In this document: in pieces, positions 24,959 through 36,434 of the stretch
Numbering within the stretch: the stretch's first letter is position 1
Layout: each line of letters starts with the position of its first letter
NCBI GenBank assembly: GCA_020740775.1
Contig: JAHEWK010000014.1
Coordinates: 2,046,001 to 2,110,000 of the forward strand
DNA length: 64,000 nt
DNA from: Ilyonectria destructans
Lineage: Eukaryota; Ascomycota; Sordariomycetes; Hypocreales; Nectriaceae
Direction of reading: 5' to 3'
Notes under the pieces: generated by a model
The model's database searches: none
Told to the model about the DNA's origin: nothing
Seen by the model: only the letters and a program-made list of their open reading frames with translations
Program-made: the position numbers and the translations under genes

Positions 24959-25754
24959 GGTAACATCAATGCGGTAGAGATTCAAGATTACATTTTATGT
25001 GTGAGGTTGACGGTCTCATCTCGATCCCAGGACATGTTCCCGCGAAATCGATCATCCCAGTTACCAGAACTAGAATTTCGAAGACAACCTTGCCTGCCGT
25101 CGAGAGTGAGCAACTAGGGAAGTGACATAGACTCTTCTGGATTAGTAGGTAACTGGGCCTGAATGTACTGTTGCGGCATAGGTTAGGTTAAGTGTAACGA
25201 TTAACATATCTAGATCCTCAGATGTAGCAGTGAAAGCTCGACTGTCAGACTTTATGCCGGGGGCATCTCTCTGCGAAAATGATTACGCAGCCAAGCTTCT
25301 ATCCCGAATATTGAGGAAGGCAGACAATGTCTTGACGAGCTGATGAATTGAAGGCACCGGAGGCTTTAGGTTTCTTAAAGATCCGGGCGAAGAGGCCGTT
25401 TGTATACCGAGTGCCGCTTCCCCACACTGCTTCTCGGGATCTGAATTGAGTTGAGCGCCTTCGGATCTCAAGGCACGGGAAGCCCATGCTGGGATAGACC
25501 TGAAATATGCAGGACCCATTGAATTCTTAGAGCTAAATAAGATCATGCGCACCAGAGATATCGTTCATTTTTTATTTCAACCAAGCGTTCACATTGAAAA
25601 AATGATTAATTCTTGTCATTGCGCTTTTGATCCAGCACTAAATGTTACTACTTGAATATAACTCGTTCTCTGCATTCCGTTGGAGCCAAATTGAGCGATC
25701 AAGGAGTTTGATTTCCCAAAAGTCTCGCATATCCAAAGGCTACCTTATAATAAG
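24959..25754. other. Intergenic, left border of the cluster
   Basis: 3' flanks of the C2H2 gene (+) and of the DHA1 transporter (-). A 90-codon minus frame at 25283-25552 has no recognisable domain and I do not call it. Confidence 0.5.
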
Positions 25755-27476
25755 TTACAGAAACCTCTTGACACCATATCTAGTATGTATACCATGAGCC
25801 AAGTTCCGAAGATAAGGACCAAAAGCCAACAGTACGATAGATAGACCAGCAATTAACGCCCACTGGATAATAGCCATGTCAAGGAACAGTTGCCTCGGCC
25901 CAACCCTCACCAACCAGTCGGATGCTGTCTGTGTCAGCCCAAAAGGGATGAGGTGCGTAACGGCATTCATCAAAGCGACAACCTCGGAAGAGTCATTAGG
26001 GTAGCTATCGATGGCGTATGACAAGATCGTACTCGGGATGAGCATCAAACTGGCCATTTCCATGGCATATCCCACGGCTGGCCCAATGTAAGAGCCCTTA
26101 GTGTAGGTGTATCCAAAGATGATGAGCCCAGGCGAGCAAACCAAGAAAGGGACTACCAGCGTGACCAACCGATATTCGGGCATATGTTTACCCCTTTGCC
26201 GCCCAATGAAGGCCGACATAGCATCTGTGAGGGGACCAGCGATGGGGAATGCAATGGCAACGCCGATGAGGCTCGTAGCAGCCCAGTTGCCCAATTCGGC
26301 AGAGCCCCAGAGGAATGGGGGTGCGGCAAACATCTGGTTTGAAATCACAGAGATTGTAGCAACCCTAATGACAGATTAATGATGCGACAACTCAAGGCAT
26401 TTGAGGGTAACATACCATGCCAGGGCAATTCCCCACATGCCTGCGGCCAAGAGCACGATTGGGTCAAACATGTACTCAACCTGGAGAATGAAGGACAAGA
26501 ACCACTGTCTCGCACCACCACCTCGAACATGTGGGTGACGAAGGTAGAAACTGTTCTGCTGCAGAGTCCTGAGTGAACTCTGAGTGCGACCTGTCCCGTC
26601 TGTTTGATTGATGATAATGGCATCGACTTCTGCACCAGTGGCCCCGGCTTTTATATCTTGGCTAAAAGCTGTCTCAGGGCAAAAGAAAAAGTATGTCACG
26701 AAGTTAACGCCACACAAAATGGAAAGGAGGATAAAAAACCACCTCCAGCCATGGGCCGAGATGAGATGTCCGGCGATGAGAGGACCAAGTTGAGAGCCCA
26801 CGCATAAGCATAAGCTGTAAGCAGCCATCGCCTTGGAATAGTCCTTCTCAAAGAAGACTTCTATACGGAGTTAGATAAGGGATGGTCAGGGCCATTGCCG
26901 ACTTACCTCCAATAACTGCTGGACCGACTGCTTGAACAGCTCCAGCACCGAGGGCACCCAAAACCCTGGATCCGAGGAGGCTGTTTACCGACTGGGCTTG
27001 AGTGGCCCATATACAACCAGCCATAAACACGAGCTGAGACGACAACAAGACGGGCCGTTTCCCAAAAACTACCGCAGTGGGGATCCAGACGAAGGCACCG
27101 AGGCCGAAACAAAGGACTGAATAGGATATGATGCCACTGATATCGCTGTAGTTGGAGTGAAAGTCATAAACCAATGTGCTGAGTCCGGAGGAAATTCCAG
27201 CCTGGGCTATGGTGGTAAGAAATTGTAAAGCTAATGAAGAACGGGAAACGGGAGACGGTACCGAGTAGAAGTTTCCGTCGAAGACTGCTAAGCATAGGTT
27301 CGCAAGAACCATCGCCTTCAACGCACTATGCCAGTTCTACAATGACTGTCAGTAAACGTAACTTTTTCCACTATTAGGTGACTAACCTTCGGATGATCTC
27401 TCAGCTCGTTCTTCGGGGTGGTAATATACTCGACGTTGGAGGCGTCTGCCTTCTCGGCATCTGAATTGGGTTCCAT
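25755..27476 (-). CDS. MFS transporter, DHA1 drug:H+ antiporter type
   Basis: Exons 27476-27387, 27336-26907, 26860-26416 and 26364-25755 (introns 46-51 bp, all phases agree) give 524 aa. I start at MEPNSDAEKADASN (27476); an in-frame ATG at 27581 would add 35 residues of unusual composition. There are twelve hydrophobic segments, with a long cytosolic loop between TM6 and TM7 (about residues 225-285). DHA1-type features are the loop after TM2 with GKRPVLL, the TM4 block RVLGALGAGAVQAVGPAVIGE and the TM5 block GSQLGPLIAGHLISAHGWRW. It resembles fungal Hol1-like exporters and would suit efflux of the cluster product or of a toxic substrate. Its promoter carries only the core GTGGAG (27716-27721), not the full 9-mer. 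Confidence 0.88.
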
Positions 27477-28670
27477 CACGGGAGATGGCTGGTTATGTTC
27501 TAAGTATGTCTCTGAGCGCGATCTCTTCACGAGCAAAGCAAATAAGGCGACAACTCTCATTGACGGTGAGATATCATCCATGACCGGCGGACGTTGACTT
27601 CTATTTATATTTCGGCTTGGATGACTACTGCATGTGGCCCTGTGATTTCCATGGAAGATCTAATGCCCGCATGTGAGGAACGCCATGACCTGTGGGCACT
27701 ACCCCACGATTCCCCGTGGAGTAACAGGCTAGTTTGTGGGGCCGGCGTCGAGGCATGCTTCAAATTCACCAATGGAGGTACCGAGGTCAACCCCAGCTAC
27801 GTCTTGGGCTGGGATAAGCCAAATGAGTACTAGAGGTATTTAGACTCGGTCTAGAGCAATCCACAGCTTGATGGAAAATTCCGGTCTCCTGAAGTGGTTT
27901 ACGAGCGAGTCAAAACAAAGATGTACTACGCCTCCATAGGGATCAGCGTGATAGAGACACGGAACGAGTCATCTTTGGCAGGCTAGGTTTAAGCGACAGC
28001 GGACTCGAGCTAGGACATAGTTCCAGGTGCCCCTCAGCAGGACATGAACATCTTAGAGTCGGGATGCTGATTTGGGCTTGTGGTAAAGTACCATATGGCT
28101 TTATGTTCTCATTAAACCTCGGTTTATTTCAATATTAATGAACCTTGATTATCCTTGCGAGGCATGTCTGGAATACCAAGTCTTAGATATCATGATCCTC
28201 AGTCCGCGACTGAAATGTGACAACAGATTGCATCATTCGTAACCTTTCCGGGCCACTCCGAGTTCATTGCCGAACTTGAGGGCTCGGCTACAAATACTCG
28301 GCTATCGATTGAATTTGTTCCCAACCATCCTTTCCTCGCGGAACGGTCGATGCATATTTCCGATTCCCTCCACCTTTCCATATGTGCTTCCTCCCGTGCG
28401 GCCGGGCAGGAAAACCTTGGTGTATTTTAATTAGTGTTGTTCGGCTCCACGTTCAAGCTCCGGAACCCCGCCGCGCCGAACGAGGGGCCGAGGACAAGGC
28501 GGTTTCCCAAGCCCCATGTGTAATCATGTTCTCTGCCCGCACTCTTATCAGATACCTGGACACTCCCTAGCGGCGACAAAGAGGTTTGTTAGACATTCTT
28601 GACGCCATCTATCAAAGATCTTGTTCGTGATTCCATTTTAAAAGGCGGCCAAGCCTTGAAAGCAGATATA
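27477..28670. other. Intergenic with cluster motif
   Basis: Divergent promoter region between the DHA1 transporter (-) and the Dabb relic (+). It has a GTGGAG core at 27716-27721 and a full CGGCTCCAC at 28442-28450. No coding sequence is supported. Confidence 0.5.
28442..28450 (+). promoter_or_regulatory. Cluster motif CGGCTCCAC
   Basis: Perfect copy in the context TTCGGCTCCACGTT. It is 221 bp upstream of the ATG of the Dabb relic. The intact Dabb gene at 63.7 kb has the same 14-bp context (ATTCGGCTCCACGTT) 232 bp upstream, so the promoter similarity matches the coding similarity. Confidence 0.7.
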
Positions 28671-28922
28671 ATGTGCATTGTTAAATTGCAATTCGAGCCC
28701 GGCGCTGACGCACATGCTATCGAAAATGTATCTGTAGCACACTGTGTGGCTGTGTTCGATGCGAGGTCGAGGAAAGTTATCTATCAACACGTGCAGTTCC
28801 AACTTCTTTTTTCTTTCATATCCGTAACATGAACAACAGTTGGTCCCCGATCCTGAAACCAAGAAACTATCCATTGCGTTCATTGGGCGTGGTCCCGATA
28901 TCCTGGTTGAAGGGCCTAAGAT
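28671..28922 (+). pseudogene. Relic of a Dabb (stress-responsive A/B barrel) gene
   Basis: The first segment reads MCIVKLQFEPGADAHAIEN and is followed by a GT donor at the position where the intact gene at 63717 has its first intron. After an AG at about 28841 a second segment reads VPDPETKKLSIAFIGRGPD then ILVEGL, matching HPETKKPYIQSIEGGAD then NSPEGL of the intact gene. About 12 residues at the start of the second exon appear missing, and no continuation after 28922 is convincing. I read it as a decayed duplicate; a short live gene with a different splice pattern is possible but less likely. Confidence 0.5.
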
Positions 28923-29469
28923 AAGGATCATCTTCCTCAAAAGCCACCCCATCATACCTCGCTCGCCTTTCTCGATGCTGGGACGCCTCTAGGACTTTGT
29001 ACCCTTCCCCGCACCTTCTATCAATAGCACGGTACAGTTGATATGGTTTTATTCATGTCCTGGAATTATGCTCTCACATCACAATATCACGGGTTCACCA
29101 ACTATTTCACTATATAATTCAAGAACAGGTTGGATCAAGATTGCTACGCCATCCAAGACCCTGTACACCTGCTAGTTATCCAGACACTTCAATTGGCGAG
29201 TGACAAGTGTCAGATCGTAGACCTCGATACAAGTGGGCAATGAATGTCAAGAGTCTTGGACTGTTCCACCACTCCACAAACGAAGTGTTGTTGAACTGCA
29301 GCTGCATCCGTAAAGTCAGAGTCTCTAAGGATCAGTAGTTTCTATTGTGGAAGCTTAGGGAATATCCCCCTATCAATATAGTGGGCAGATTCTCAGCCCT
29401 TCCCTTGCTCTAGCTGTGGACTAGCTTATCTCTCAGACTAATAGTGCTCACCATGTACCTTAGACTCCA
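28923..29469. other. Intergenic, no gene seen
   Basis: Lies between the Dabb relic and the 3' end of the glutathione S-transferase gene. No supported coding or repeat feature. Confidence 0.5.
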
Positions 29470-30319
29470 TCAATGCTGAGCCATTTTAGAGAGCAATGCC
29501 TTGGTAGGCGCTCGCTGGCTCACCCTGTTCCACCAAGCTTTGAGATTCTTTCGAGACTCAATCTCGTTAGCAAGTTGCAGACGGTCCTGGATGAAGAATA
29601 TCCACGGAACATGGAACAGGTCAACCAAGGTATAGGTCTAGTTACATTGAGGTAAGCACGTGAACGGCATTGTAGGATACGGAGACAAGCCCTTGGGGCA
29701 ACAAACCTTTCCGGAAAGATAATCCTGATGAGACAAGTTGTTCTCATAGTAATCGAGCACTTTGATCAACTGAGCCTTTTGTTGGTCCACGATAGCTTCG
29801 TCGGTCTCTCCAATCCCAAGGGCTCTGTGAACAGTTGGTAAGCATGCTAGAAACTACCCAGAGTGCTACGGATGATGAGACATACTTCTTGAATATTAGT
29901 TCAAAAGCGAGCTTTTCAACAGTAGGCTCAAAATACGAAGCCTCGACGCTGGCTGCTTGCTCGAATGATGCCAGGGCCTTGCTGTCCCCTATCGGTGGGC
30001 CTAGTTCAGACTGATGCCTGTTCGCTAGATAACGGCAGATTGCCCGTGACTCGAACATTTTGACATCGGCATTCTGAAATGCGGGGACCTTTGCAAATGG
30101 GTGGTGTTCCGCTACGTACTTGGGGTCCTTAGCGTTCTGTCAGTAGATGTTTCTCAACCTCGACATTCATTTCAAAGCAACTCTATTGAAACTCACTTGG
30201 TGGTCCCCTTTCTCAAAATGTAAAGAGTGGATGTCATATTTGATTCCAAGTTCCTCTAAGAAAAGGATGACTCTTTGCGTCCGGGTGGACACAATACTTC
30301 CGTAAACAATAGTCGACAT
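29470..30319 (-). CDS. Glutathione S-transferase
   Basis: Exons 30319-30197, 30136-29886, 29824-29707 and 29637-29470 (introns 60-69 bp, phases agree) give 219 aa, a normal GST length. The N-terminal thioredoxin-fold domain starts MSTIVYGSIVSTRTQRV, with the cis-Pro loop HHPFAKVPAF and the glutathione-binding ESRAICRYLA. The C-terminal helical domain has the N-capping block TYTLVDLFHVPW and ends KAWWNRVSQRAPTKALL. It conjugates glutathione to electrophiles in the cytosol; in a cluster with epoxide- or quinone-forming oxidases it may build a C-S bond or detoxify. Some GSTs of this class act as maleylacetoacetate-type isomerases, but I see no residue that decides this. Tandem cluster motifs lie about 190-205 bp upstream. 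Confidence 0.92.
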
Positions 30320-30497
30320 GACGAATATGTTTCAGGTCAAATGATTTCTCGAGGGTGTAATAGAATTCAGAAGTAAATAAAATAATACAAAATAAAATTT
30401 AATTAAAGCTAGCGAATTCCAAACTTTTGTAGTGATCTATGGATTGGAGTAAGGCGTGAGCTGCAACTCCAGAACGGTTGGATAGATTGTTGTTCTG

Positions 30498-30525
30498 GTG
30501 GGAGCCGGTGGAGCCGGTGGAGCCG
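30498..30525 (-). promoter_or_regulatory. Tandem cluster motifs in the GST promoter
   Basis: Two perfect, abutting GTGGAGCCG units (30508-30516 and 30517-30525) preceded by a third with one extra G (30498-30507). They lie about 189-206 bp upstream of the GST ATG on its strand. Head-to-tail copies at exactly 9-bp period suggest cooperative binding. Confidence 0.7.
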
Positions 30526-30660
30526 AGGTGGCTGATACCCGGCTCATAGCTAGGGAATCTGGTTGGAGAGTAGCTCTGTGACTTGAGGCATTATGCTGAC
30601 ATTTACTCTGGTTTTCTCCTACGGAGTGTATTTTTAGTTGCCGCGTGAAATGGGGGAAGC

Positions 30661-30684
30661 TGCTTGCTTGCTTGCTTGCTTGCT
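30661..30684. repeat. TGCT tetranucleotide microsatellite
   Basis: Six uninterrupted TGCT units. Confidence 0.9.
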
Positions 30685-31545
30685 GGAGGGAGTCAACATG
30701 AGCCGTGCCCATGTTTGACTTAACAAGTGGTCCATCTTTGTATGTTAAATAAACTCGTTGTTACTAAGACTGAGAGCGGCGATCCACTGGAAACTGAAAC
30801 AACCACTGAGAAGCTGGTGTTAAAAAATGTCGTTGAAATGCTATGAGTGGCCCCATGAGCGCATCCAGCAGGGACGTGACACTTATTTTCATTCAGTAAG
30901 CTGTCAATCTACCATTGACTGACATACTAACTCTGATAACCTACGTGTTTGTATTGGAAGCTAAGAACATAATAGTACTAATAATATCCAGTATCTTATT
31001 GAAGCCCCTACAATAATGCTTCTGCTTTAGCTATACACATACAATGACCTTGATCTTGTAATAGATAGGTTTTATTACATTTATTTTTAAGCCCATCGTC
31101 AACTAATTAGCCATTGACAAGTCTCCCTCTATGTCACATATTCTACTTTACGCCATTGTTATTACCCTTCGTTTCTTAATTCTGCAGCTCTCCCCCAAAC
31201 CAGGCCACGCGCCACGACGCTCATCGAGATTAATGACGTGAAGACTTTAGCTTCGAAACCCGTCGCATACTCCTGGATGCGGAGGCTTAAGATTGTAACA
31301 ATTGCCGAAAGCGGATTGTGTGGGACCACCTAGGTGTGGTGATTAACCTTCTTGGCACCCGTGATACCTTCAGAGACGGCAATATCAACGCGAGATCAAC
31401 GGCATTTCTGACGAAGGGAGCTTGGAATTTGCATGTCGTGCAGAAGTGTTCACTAGTCGCTAATGGGGCGAAGAATATCTATCTGTAACACGCGCCATGA
31501 TATTACCTCAAAAACACTCGGGGTATTTACTAAAACGTTGTGCCT

Positions 31546-33207
31546 CTACCATTGTCTGATTTTTACATGCACCCTAAAGCCTTTTGGCTTTACGAACCAG
31601 TAGCCCGGCGTGTCCATATAGTCTTTCGGTGATGTCCCACTAGGTAACTGAAAGTCAAAATCTCGCACAATTCGAGGTATAAGCTTTGATATTTCGAGGA
31701 TCGAGATATGCCTTCCAATGCATGTTCTAGCACCCATGCCAAACTGTAATGGGATCAATGTCAACGATCCTTATGCACTGCTGGGTATGGCTTACCGGCA
31801 TCCAGTGACGATTCATCTGGTTAACTTTCTCCTGATCGCTGTCAAGCCAACGCTCTGGTCGAAACACTTCTGGGTCAGGCCCAAAGGTAGAAGGATTTGC
31901 ATGCTCCACCCAGGTGTTGACGCCGACAATGGTCTAATGTATTTTGTCAATACGCTTATTCTTTCACTCGAAATCACAATTTTACTTACTTGGGGCTGAA
32001 ATATCTGTCCTGCGATGGTTGCCCCTTGGTCAGGCACCAGTCTCTCCAGTGGGAGCCCGGTAGCTGGATGAAGCCTCAAAGCTTCATTGATGACTGCTTG
32101 GAGATATGGCATGGATTGGCTATCGCTGAAGCTGATATGCCTTGATTTTGTATTCTGCTTTTGCCAATCATCCACCTCTTGGCGTAGCCGTTGGGCCGTG
32201 TGTGGATATTGAAGCAGAAAGTGTAGGATGGCTGACAGACTGATCCCCGTTGTATCCGATCCCGCAGTCATATTTGAGGCGCATCCGCTTAAAACATACC
32301 ATGAATTATAGCTTCCAGGGTCCTGGCGGTGGCGCGCCATATACTTTGATAGAAAGTCCATCCGCGACGTGTTCTCGTCGTCTAGATCCAGATTTTTAGG
32401 CTTTTTCTGATGAGCAGCGATAAGGTTCTGGGTGAGATGGATAATGTACCCCATTCCAGTCTTCGACTCGCCAGTAAACCAGTTGCGGATAGCAAACAAG
32501 ATAGGATGGATCCATGGATATATGCCGATCAAACTGGCAGCTTGGATAAAACCCTCGAGGGAAGCCATGACTCCCCCTATATCTGCCCCTTGATCGAGGA
32601 AGCCTAGCCGCTCGGAGTATGTGATCAAGCCAATGACGTCAAATGCGTAGCATTGGAGCCAATGGGATATATCCACGGTTGGCTTCTGGTTACCTTGATT
32701 GTCTTGCGTCGCCATTTCTCTTAGACGTTGATCGAATAAATCCGCACACTCGTCCACAAAATCTTCATAAGAAACCAGGGCCGACATAGCATGGGTACCC
32801 TGGTATTTCCTGCGTAGAGCAGCATGTTCCTTGACGTCTTCGTGTGCGAAGATGGATGGTCGATCTGGACCTGGAACAGAGAATGCTTGGTAAAAGGGCG
32901 ACTTGGCAAAGTTTTTCCCTGTCCCAATTCCGTAGATGGTCTTTGTGGCTTCTGGATGATCAAAACTGAAGCGGTTTGGGCCGTAACGAACTATAGGGCC
33001 GTATTTCCGATGCAGTGCAATGTTGTCACGCGCGAAGTGCCCCTGCCACACGCGATAGAGGTACCAAGCATCCGTAAATCGAGCGAGGAATGGGCCAGGG
33101 ACATGACGATAGGGAGAGAATAGGGCGTGGTAGAGGGACGAGATAACTTTGAAAGCAATAAAAACCCCCAAAGCAAAGAGTGGAACGTTATTGAGTTGTA
33201 ATCCCAT
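31546..33207 (-). CDS. Cytochrome P450 (pisatin demethylase/CYP57-like), copy 1
   Basis: Membrane-anchored monooxygenase. Exons 33207-31990, 31933-31796 and 31743-31546 give 517 aa. I start at MGLQLNNVPLFALG (33207), which opens the N-terminal membrane anchor. The proline-rich hinge is RHVPGPFLARFTDAW, the oxygen-binding I-helix is AGSDTTGIS, the K-helix ExxR lies in EALRLHPATG, PERF-type sequence FRPERW follows, and the heme-binding loop is FGMGARTCIGRH with Cys460 (exon 3). The TGLPLERLVP block and RYGPNRFSFD resemble pisatin-demethylase-type P450s, but the substrate is unknown. It is paralogous to 39802-41606, with two introns at identical positions. The promoter holds a duplicated GTGGAGGCATCCGA variant of the cluster motif. 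Confidence 0.94.
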
Positions 33208-33833
33208 TATGGCAAACGGAAAAGAATATCGTCGAGTATGAACTTTTGTCTTTTGACACAAATTTGGAAACGGTGGCATTGATTTAGCTTCTGCTTCTGT
33301 AGAGCAACTTGATGTGAGACGAGGAGATGCCGTGTGGGGTTTTCCGAACTACGGAGTAGCATTTGAGGGTGTTGTGGAGGCATCCGATGCCTTAGATTCA
33401 GCGCCGTCGATATCGTGGAGGCATCCGAGCCGAGGTTCAATGCCATGTGGTGTTCTTGGTTTCTGCTATACCGTCTGTGGGGCTATGGACATAACTTCTA
33501 GCATTTGCTGCTATTTGCTGCCTAAGAACGGCTCTCAGTGTAGCCGACTTGTTGAACGATTAAGATGATTCCCAGTGCCAACAATAATCACCTTGAGATT
33601 TCATCCACTATTTAGCTGCTCACTCCACACGTCCAAAATGCTAGATCCTAAAAGCAGATCTTAGTTCCATCCTTGGGTTATATCCTAACGCTGACGGCAA
33701 ATACATATGCCTCGCACCTGTCTTTGCCGGGGGTGCAGGCGAATGACACGCAACGAAACGCATGGTGATGATCGGTGCAATATCCTTCGTGTTGTAGTAT
33801 TAATACTATTTATTTGCATTTCAAGTCCGCTTG
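33208..33833. other. Intergenic, promoter of P450 copy 1
   Basis: Contains the duplicated GTGGAGGCATCCGA element. No coding feature supported before the transporter relic. Confidence 0.5.
33374..33428 (-). promoter_or_regulatory. Duplicated GTGGAGGCATCCGA element
   Basis: Two perfect 14-bp copies at 33374-33387 and 33415-33428 (41-bp spacing), 167-221 bp upstream of the P450 copy 1 ATG. They share the GTGGAG core of the cluster 9-mer and occupy its usual distance, so they may be a variant site for the same factor. Confidence 0.5.
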
Positions 33834-34214
33834 CAGTCATTGCGAGTCTTGAACAGACAGCGTCTCCGGCCTTGCACAGCTGGGTTCGGTGCAGCCACTA
33901 GTTATGTGATTGGAGTCGTTATGAACGTCTTGACCCCACATATGGTTAACGACCATGAATGGAACTAGGGCTTTAAGGCTGGATGGTTCTATGTTGGAGT
34001 CGGTCTTCCTTTCGTGATTGGAATGTGGCTTCTCATTCCCGAGACAAAGGGGTAAGCAAATCTTAACGCCAAGGGTTAGACCCGGATACTAATGATGTTT
34101 AGGCGGTCTGCTGCTGAGTTGGATGAATTGTTTGAACGAAAGATCAAGCCATGGCGGTTCCATAAATCGGAGATAGCTACTCAACGTCTGGTCAGCGTCT
34201 GTGAGCAGGAGTAG
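33834..34214 (+). pseudogene. Relic of an MFS sugar transporter (C-terminal part)
   Basis: A frame reading RLRPCTAGFGAATSYV, then VLTPHMVNDHEWN, an in-frame TAG, and GFKAGWFYVGVGLP matches the TM10-TM12 region of sugar transporters, where the stop replaces a conserved Trp (TGG to TAG). A 54-bp intron with correct phase joins LLIPETKG to RSAAELDELFERKIKPW. Nothing recognisable of the first ten helices remains upstream. TGG to TAG is the change expected from RIP acting on the opposite strand. Confidence 0.75.
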
Positions 34215-35034
34215 GGAATGGACAACCTTACATAAAACATCGTCGAATGCACAAAGATGAAGCCGGGTATTCAAGATTAATTCCAACAACGCAATATTGT
34301 TTATACTTGCGAGTGTTGAATATTGCAAGCTTATAAGTTGGAACTTTGCAGATTCTAACTGTTGTGGCACCAAGGTAACTGGAACCGCTGACGCAATGTC
34401 CTTAATTCAGTGCTGCAACATTATCGTGTTACTATTTGAATGCGATGCCTTCGTCTAAAGCCTCTCTTGGCCATTACTTTGCTATATCTTCTACTTTACC
34501 AGCTCTTAGAAGACTTTCTCGTCCTCTATCTCTCATCTCTTGGCTAGACATCGCCCATACTCGGGCTTGTATAAAGTAGAACTTCTTGTTGAAGGCAGCC
34601 CGCTGTATGCTCTTTCCTACTAAAACCAAAAACTCCATATCTTATTTTCCCCCAATGGTCAACAAGCCCTGACATATTAATCAGATAGCGCAGTCGATAA
34701 GCGAGCCGCGGATGTTCTGTCTGATTTGCTTCTTGAAACGACGGTTCTTTCGGACACGACATAGGATTCCTCCAGTTGAAAGAAGGCTACTCGCAACTAT
34801 ATAAGGCTTCCAAAAAGAACGAAACCTTACGCGTTACTACAACGGGAAGGATTTGATTACAGTGTGTCTGGGCCAATTCGACATGGGAGAATGCAATGCT
34901 TGTTTGCTGAAAAGACCAAAGTACAGTGGGAAATTAAGAGCACGGGCCGATGATACTTAGGAGAGGACGGAATGGCGATGTCCCTTACGTAGTACGCTTT
35001 CTAGCTTCTTCGCCGTGGAATATAATCTATGGAC
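34215..35034. other. Intergenic, no gene seen
   Basis: 3' flank of the AsaB-like gene and of the transporter relic. No supported feature. Confidence 0.5.
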
Positions 35035-36160
35035 TTAGAGGCTAGGGCTGAAGGTCTCCTCGGGCCCATAGAATACATATGTCCTGACCTCGACACTCTC
35101 CCTCCCAGGATAATCGACCGTCTCAGGATTCACAAAGGCTGAGTGAGGGTTCCGTCTCGCAACACCCGGCTTGGAATCATAGCTTTTAAATAAGGTGACC
35201 AAGTCAGGCGTCTGACCGTAGCGGTAGTAAAACCTGTGGCTTGGGTTGTGGGTGACATTGAAAGTTGAGCCCTCACGCTCAGGGAAGACCAACTTGGTAT
35301 GGATGAGGTCCTCTTCGGGAACGGAACGAGCGTCGGTAACAGCAAACGGGTCTTTGTATACCGGCTTAAGGGGCCGCCAGACATGTATAACTTGAAAGCG
35401 CCCTTTCAAAAGTTCGTCGGCAAGAGGCCCCAAGTCAAATTTCGCACCCTCTACGGCGTCCTGGGGAGTCTGGTCGACGTGCACAAGCGGTACAGGACCC
35501 TGACCCGCCTTGTTAGGGTCGGTCTGTGTCTTTCGAATAATAGGGTTGAAGACGTGGACGTACTTCGCGCCAGTGCTAAGCGAAAACAGTAGTTAGCATT
35601 CCTAGCTTTGAATTCAGCAATGGGACGTTTATCGACCCGCTCAACATCATTCCGTAGAGATAAGATGAGAACCAAGAGACTGAAAAAGAGCGACACCAGT
35701 GATAAACCATCTGTCCGCGTTAGGGGAAGGGAAGGATGCCAATGACTTACGCGTCCTTCAACATCTGTTGGACCTCCGGGAAGTACTCTCGCTTGATTGT
35801 TTCCATGTCTTCAAAATCCGACACCTTTGTTACATGGTAGTGGATCTTAAATCCATGCGTATCGAGGTTGTAGTCAAGTTCTTCACCGGCGATATCATAG
35901 ACCGTTGTGTCTACTGACTCCGTCCATCGACTTACGTCATGTGTCTCTGGTCTGAAGGGGTAAATGACGGGTGGCTCCTGTCCGTCCCCGAGGCGCTTGA
36001 AATAGTTCATTTTTGTCCGAACATGGTGCTTCTGGGAGTCTGCTGGAGGGACGGGGAAGACGGATGACTGTAACATGGTCGCTGAGGCCAACCTTGGGGC
36101 AAAAGTGTGTAGATTTCGTCTGAGAAATGGGAGCATCCTATGTCTCGAGGTAAAGAGCAT
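35035..36160 (-). CDS. AsaB/CmcJ-like hydroxylase/desaturase family protein
   Basis: Two exons, 36160-35751 and 35575-35035 (175-bp intron, phase 2). Length is 316 aa from 36160, or 288 aa from the internal ATG at 36076, which is closer to the family's usual size and places the nearest motif about 203 bp upstream. The extra N-terminus is Arg/Ser/Leu-rich without acidic residues and could be a mitochondrial targeting sequence. Family features: KMNYFKR and PPVIYPFRPE near the start, GFKIHYHVTKVSDF, PLVHVDQTP, and VIHVWRPLK...AVTDARSV, typical of the group around Aspergillus AsaB and gibberellin GA4 desaturase, thought to be Fe(II)/2-oxoglutarate-dependent. Substrate unknown. It is divergent from the FAD oxidase and shares its promoter. 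Confidence 0.85.
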
Positions 36161-36278
36161 TCCTCAATCAGGCCGTGACGTACCTAGAAGGCGAGTTTAT
36201 CGTATCAGGATCATGCTTTACTTTATACTCTTCTCATAACATGTTTGTCAGCAGAGCCATTTGCTGATCACAAGTCTC

Positions 36279-36287
36279 CGGCTCCAC
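36279..36287 (+). promoter_or_regulatory. Cluster motif CGGCTCCAC
   Basis: Perfect copy, AsaB-like side of the divergent promoter. Confidence 0.65.
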
Positions 36288-36425
36288 AACGACGGCTCGC
36301 CTTCACAACGATGGATCTGAGCTTGCCCAAATGTCCCACCACGGGTGCAAATCTCGGATGTCAGTCAAAATTGTACCTTTGGTGCTTCCAATTGGTCTCA
36401 AGGAGTCCTTCCGGAGTCAAGGTTT

Positions 36426-36434
36426 CGGCTCCAC
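36426..36434 (+). promoter_or_regulatory. Cluster motif CGGCTCCAC
   Basis: Perfect copy in extended context TTCGGCTCCACGG, middle of the divergent promoter. Confidence 0.65.

Larger units (their letters stand above)
30320..31545. other. Intergenic with tandem motifs and a microsatellite
   Basis: GST promoter with tandem GTGGAGCCG (30498-30525), a TGCT tetranucleotide repeat (30661-30684), then AT-rich DNA without a sustained frame to the 3' end of the first P450. Confidence 0.5.

Noticed and set aside
30661..30684. TGCT microsatellite as a functional element
   Set aside because: A simple slippage repeat; no evidence of function beyond its position in an intergenic region.
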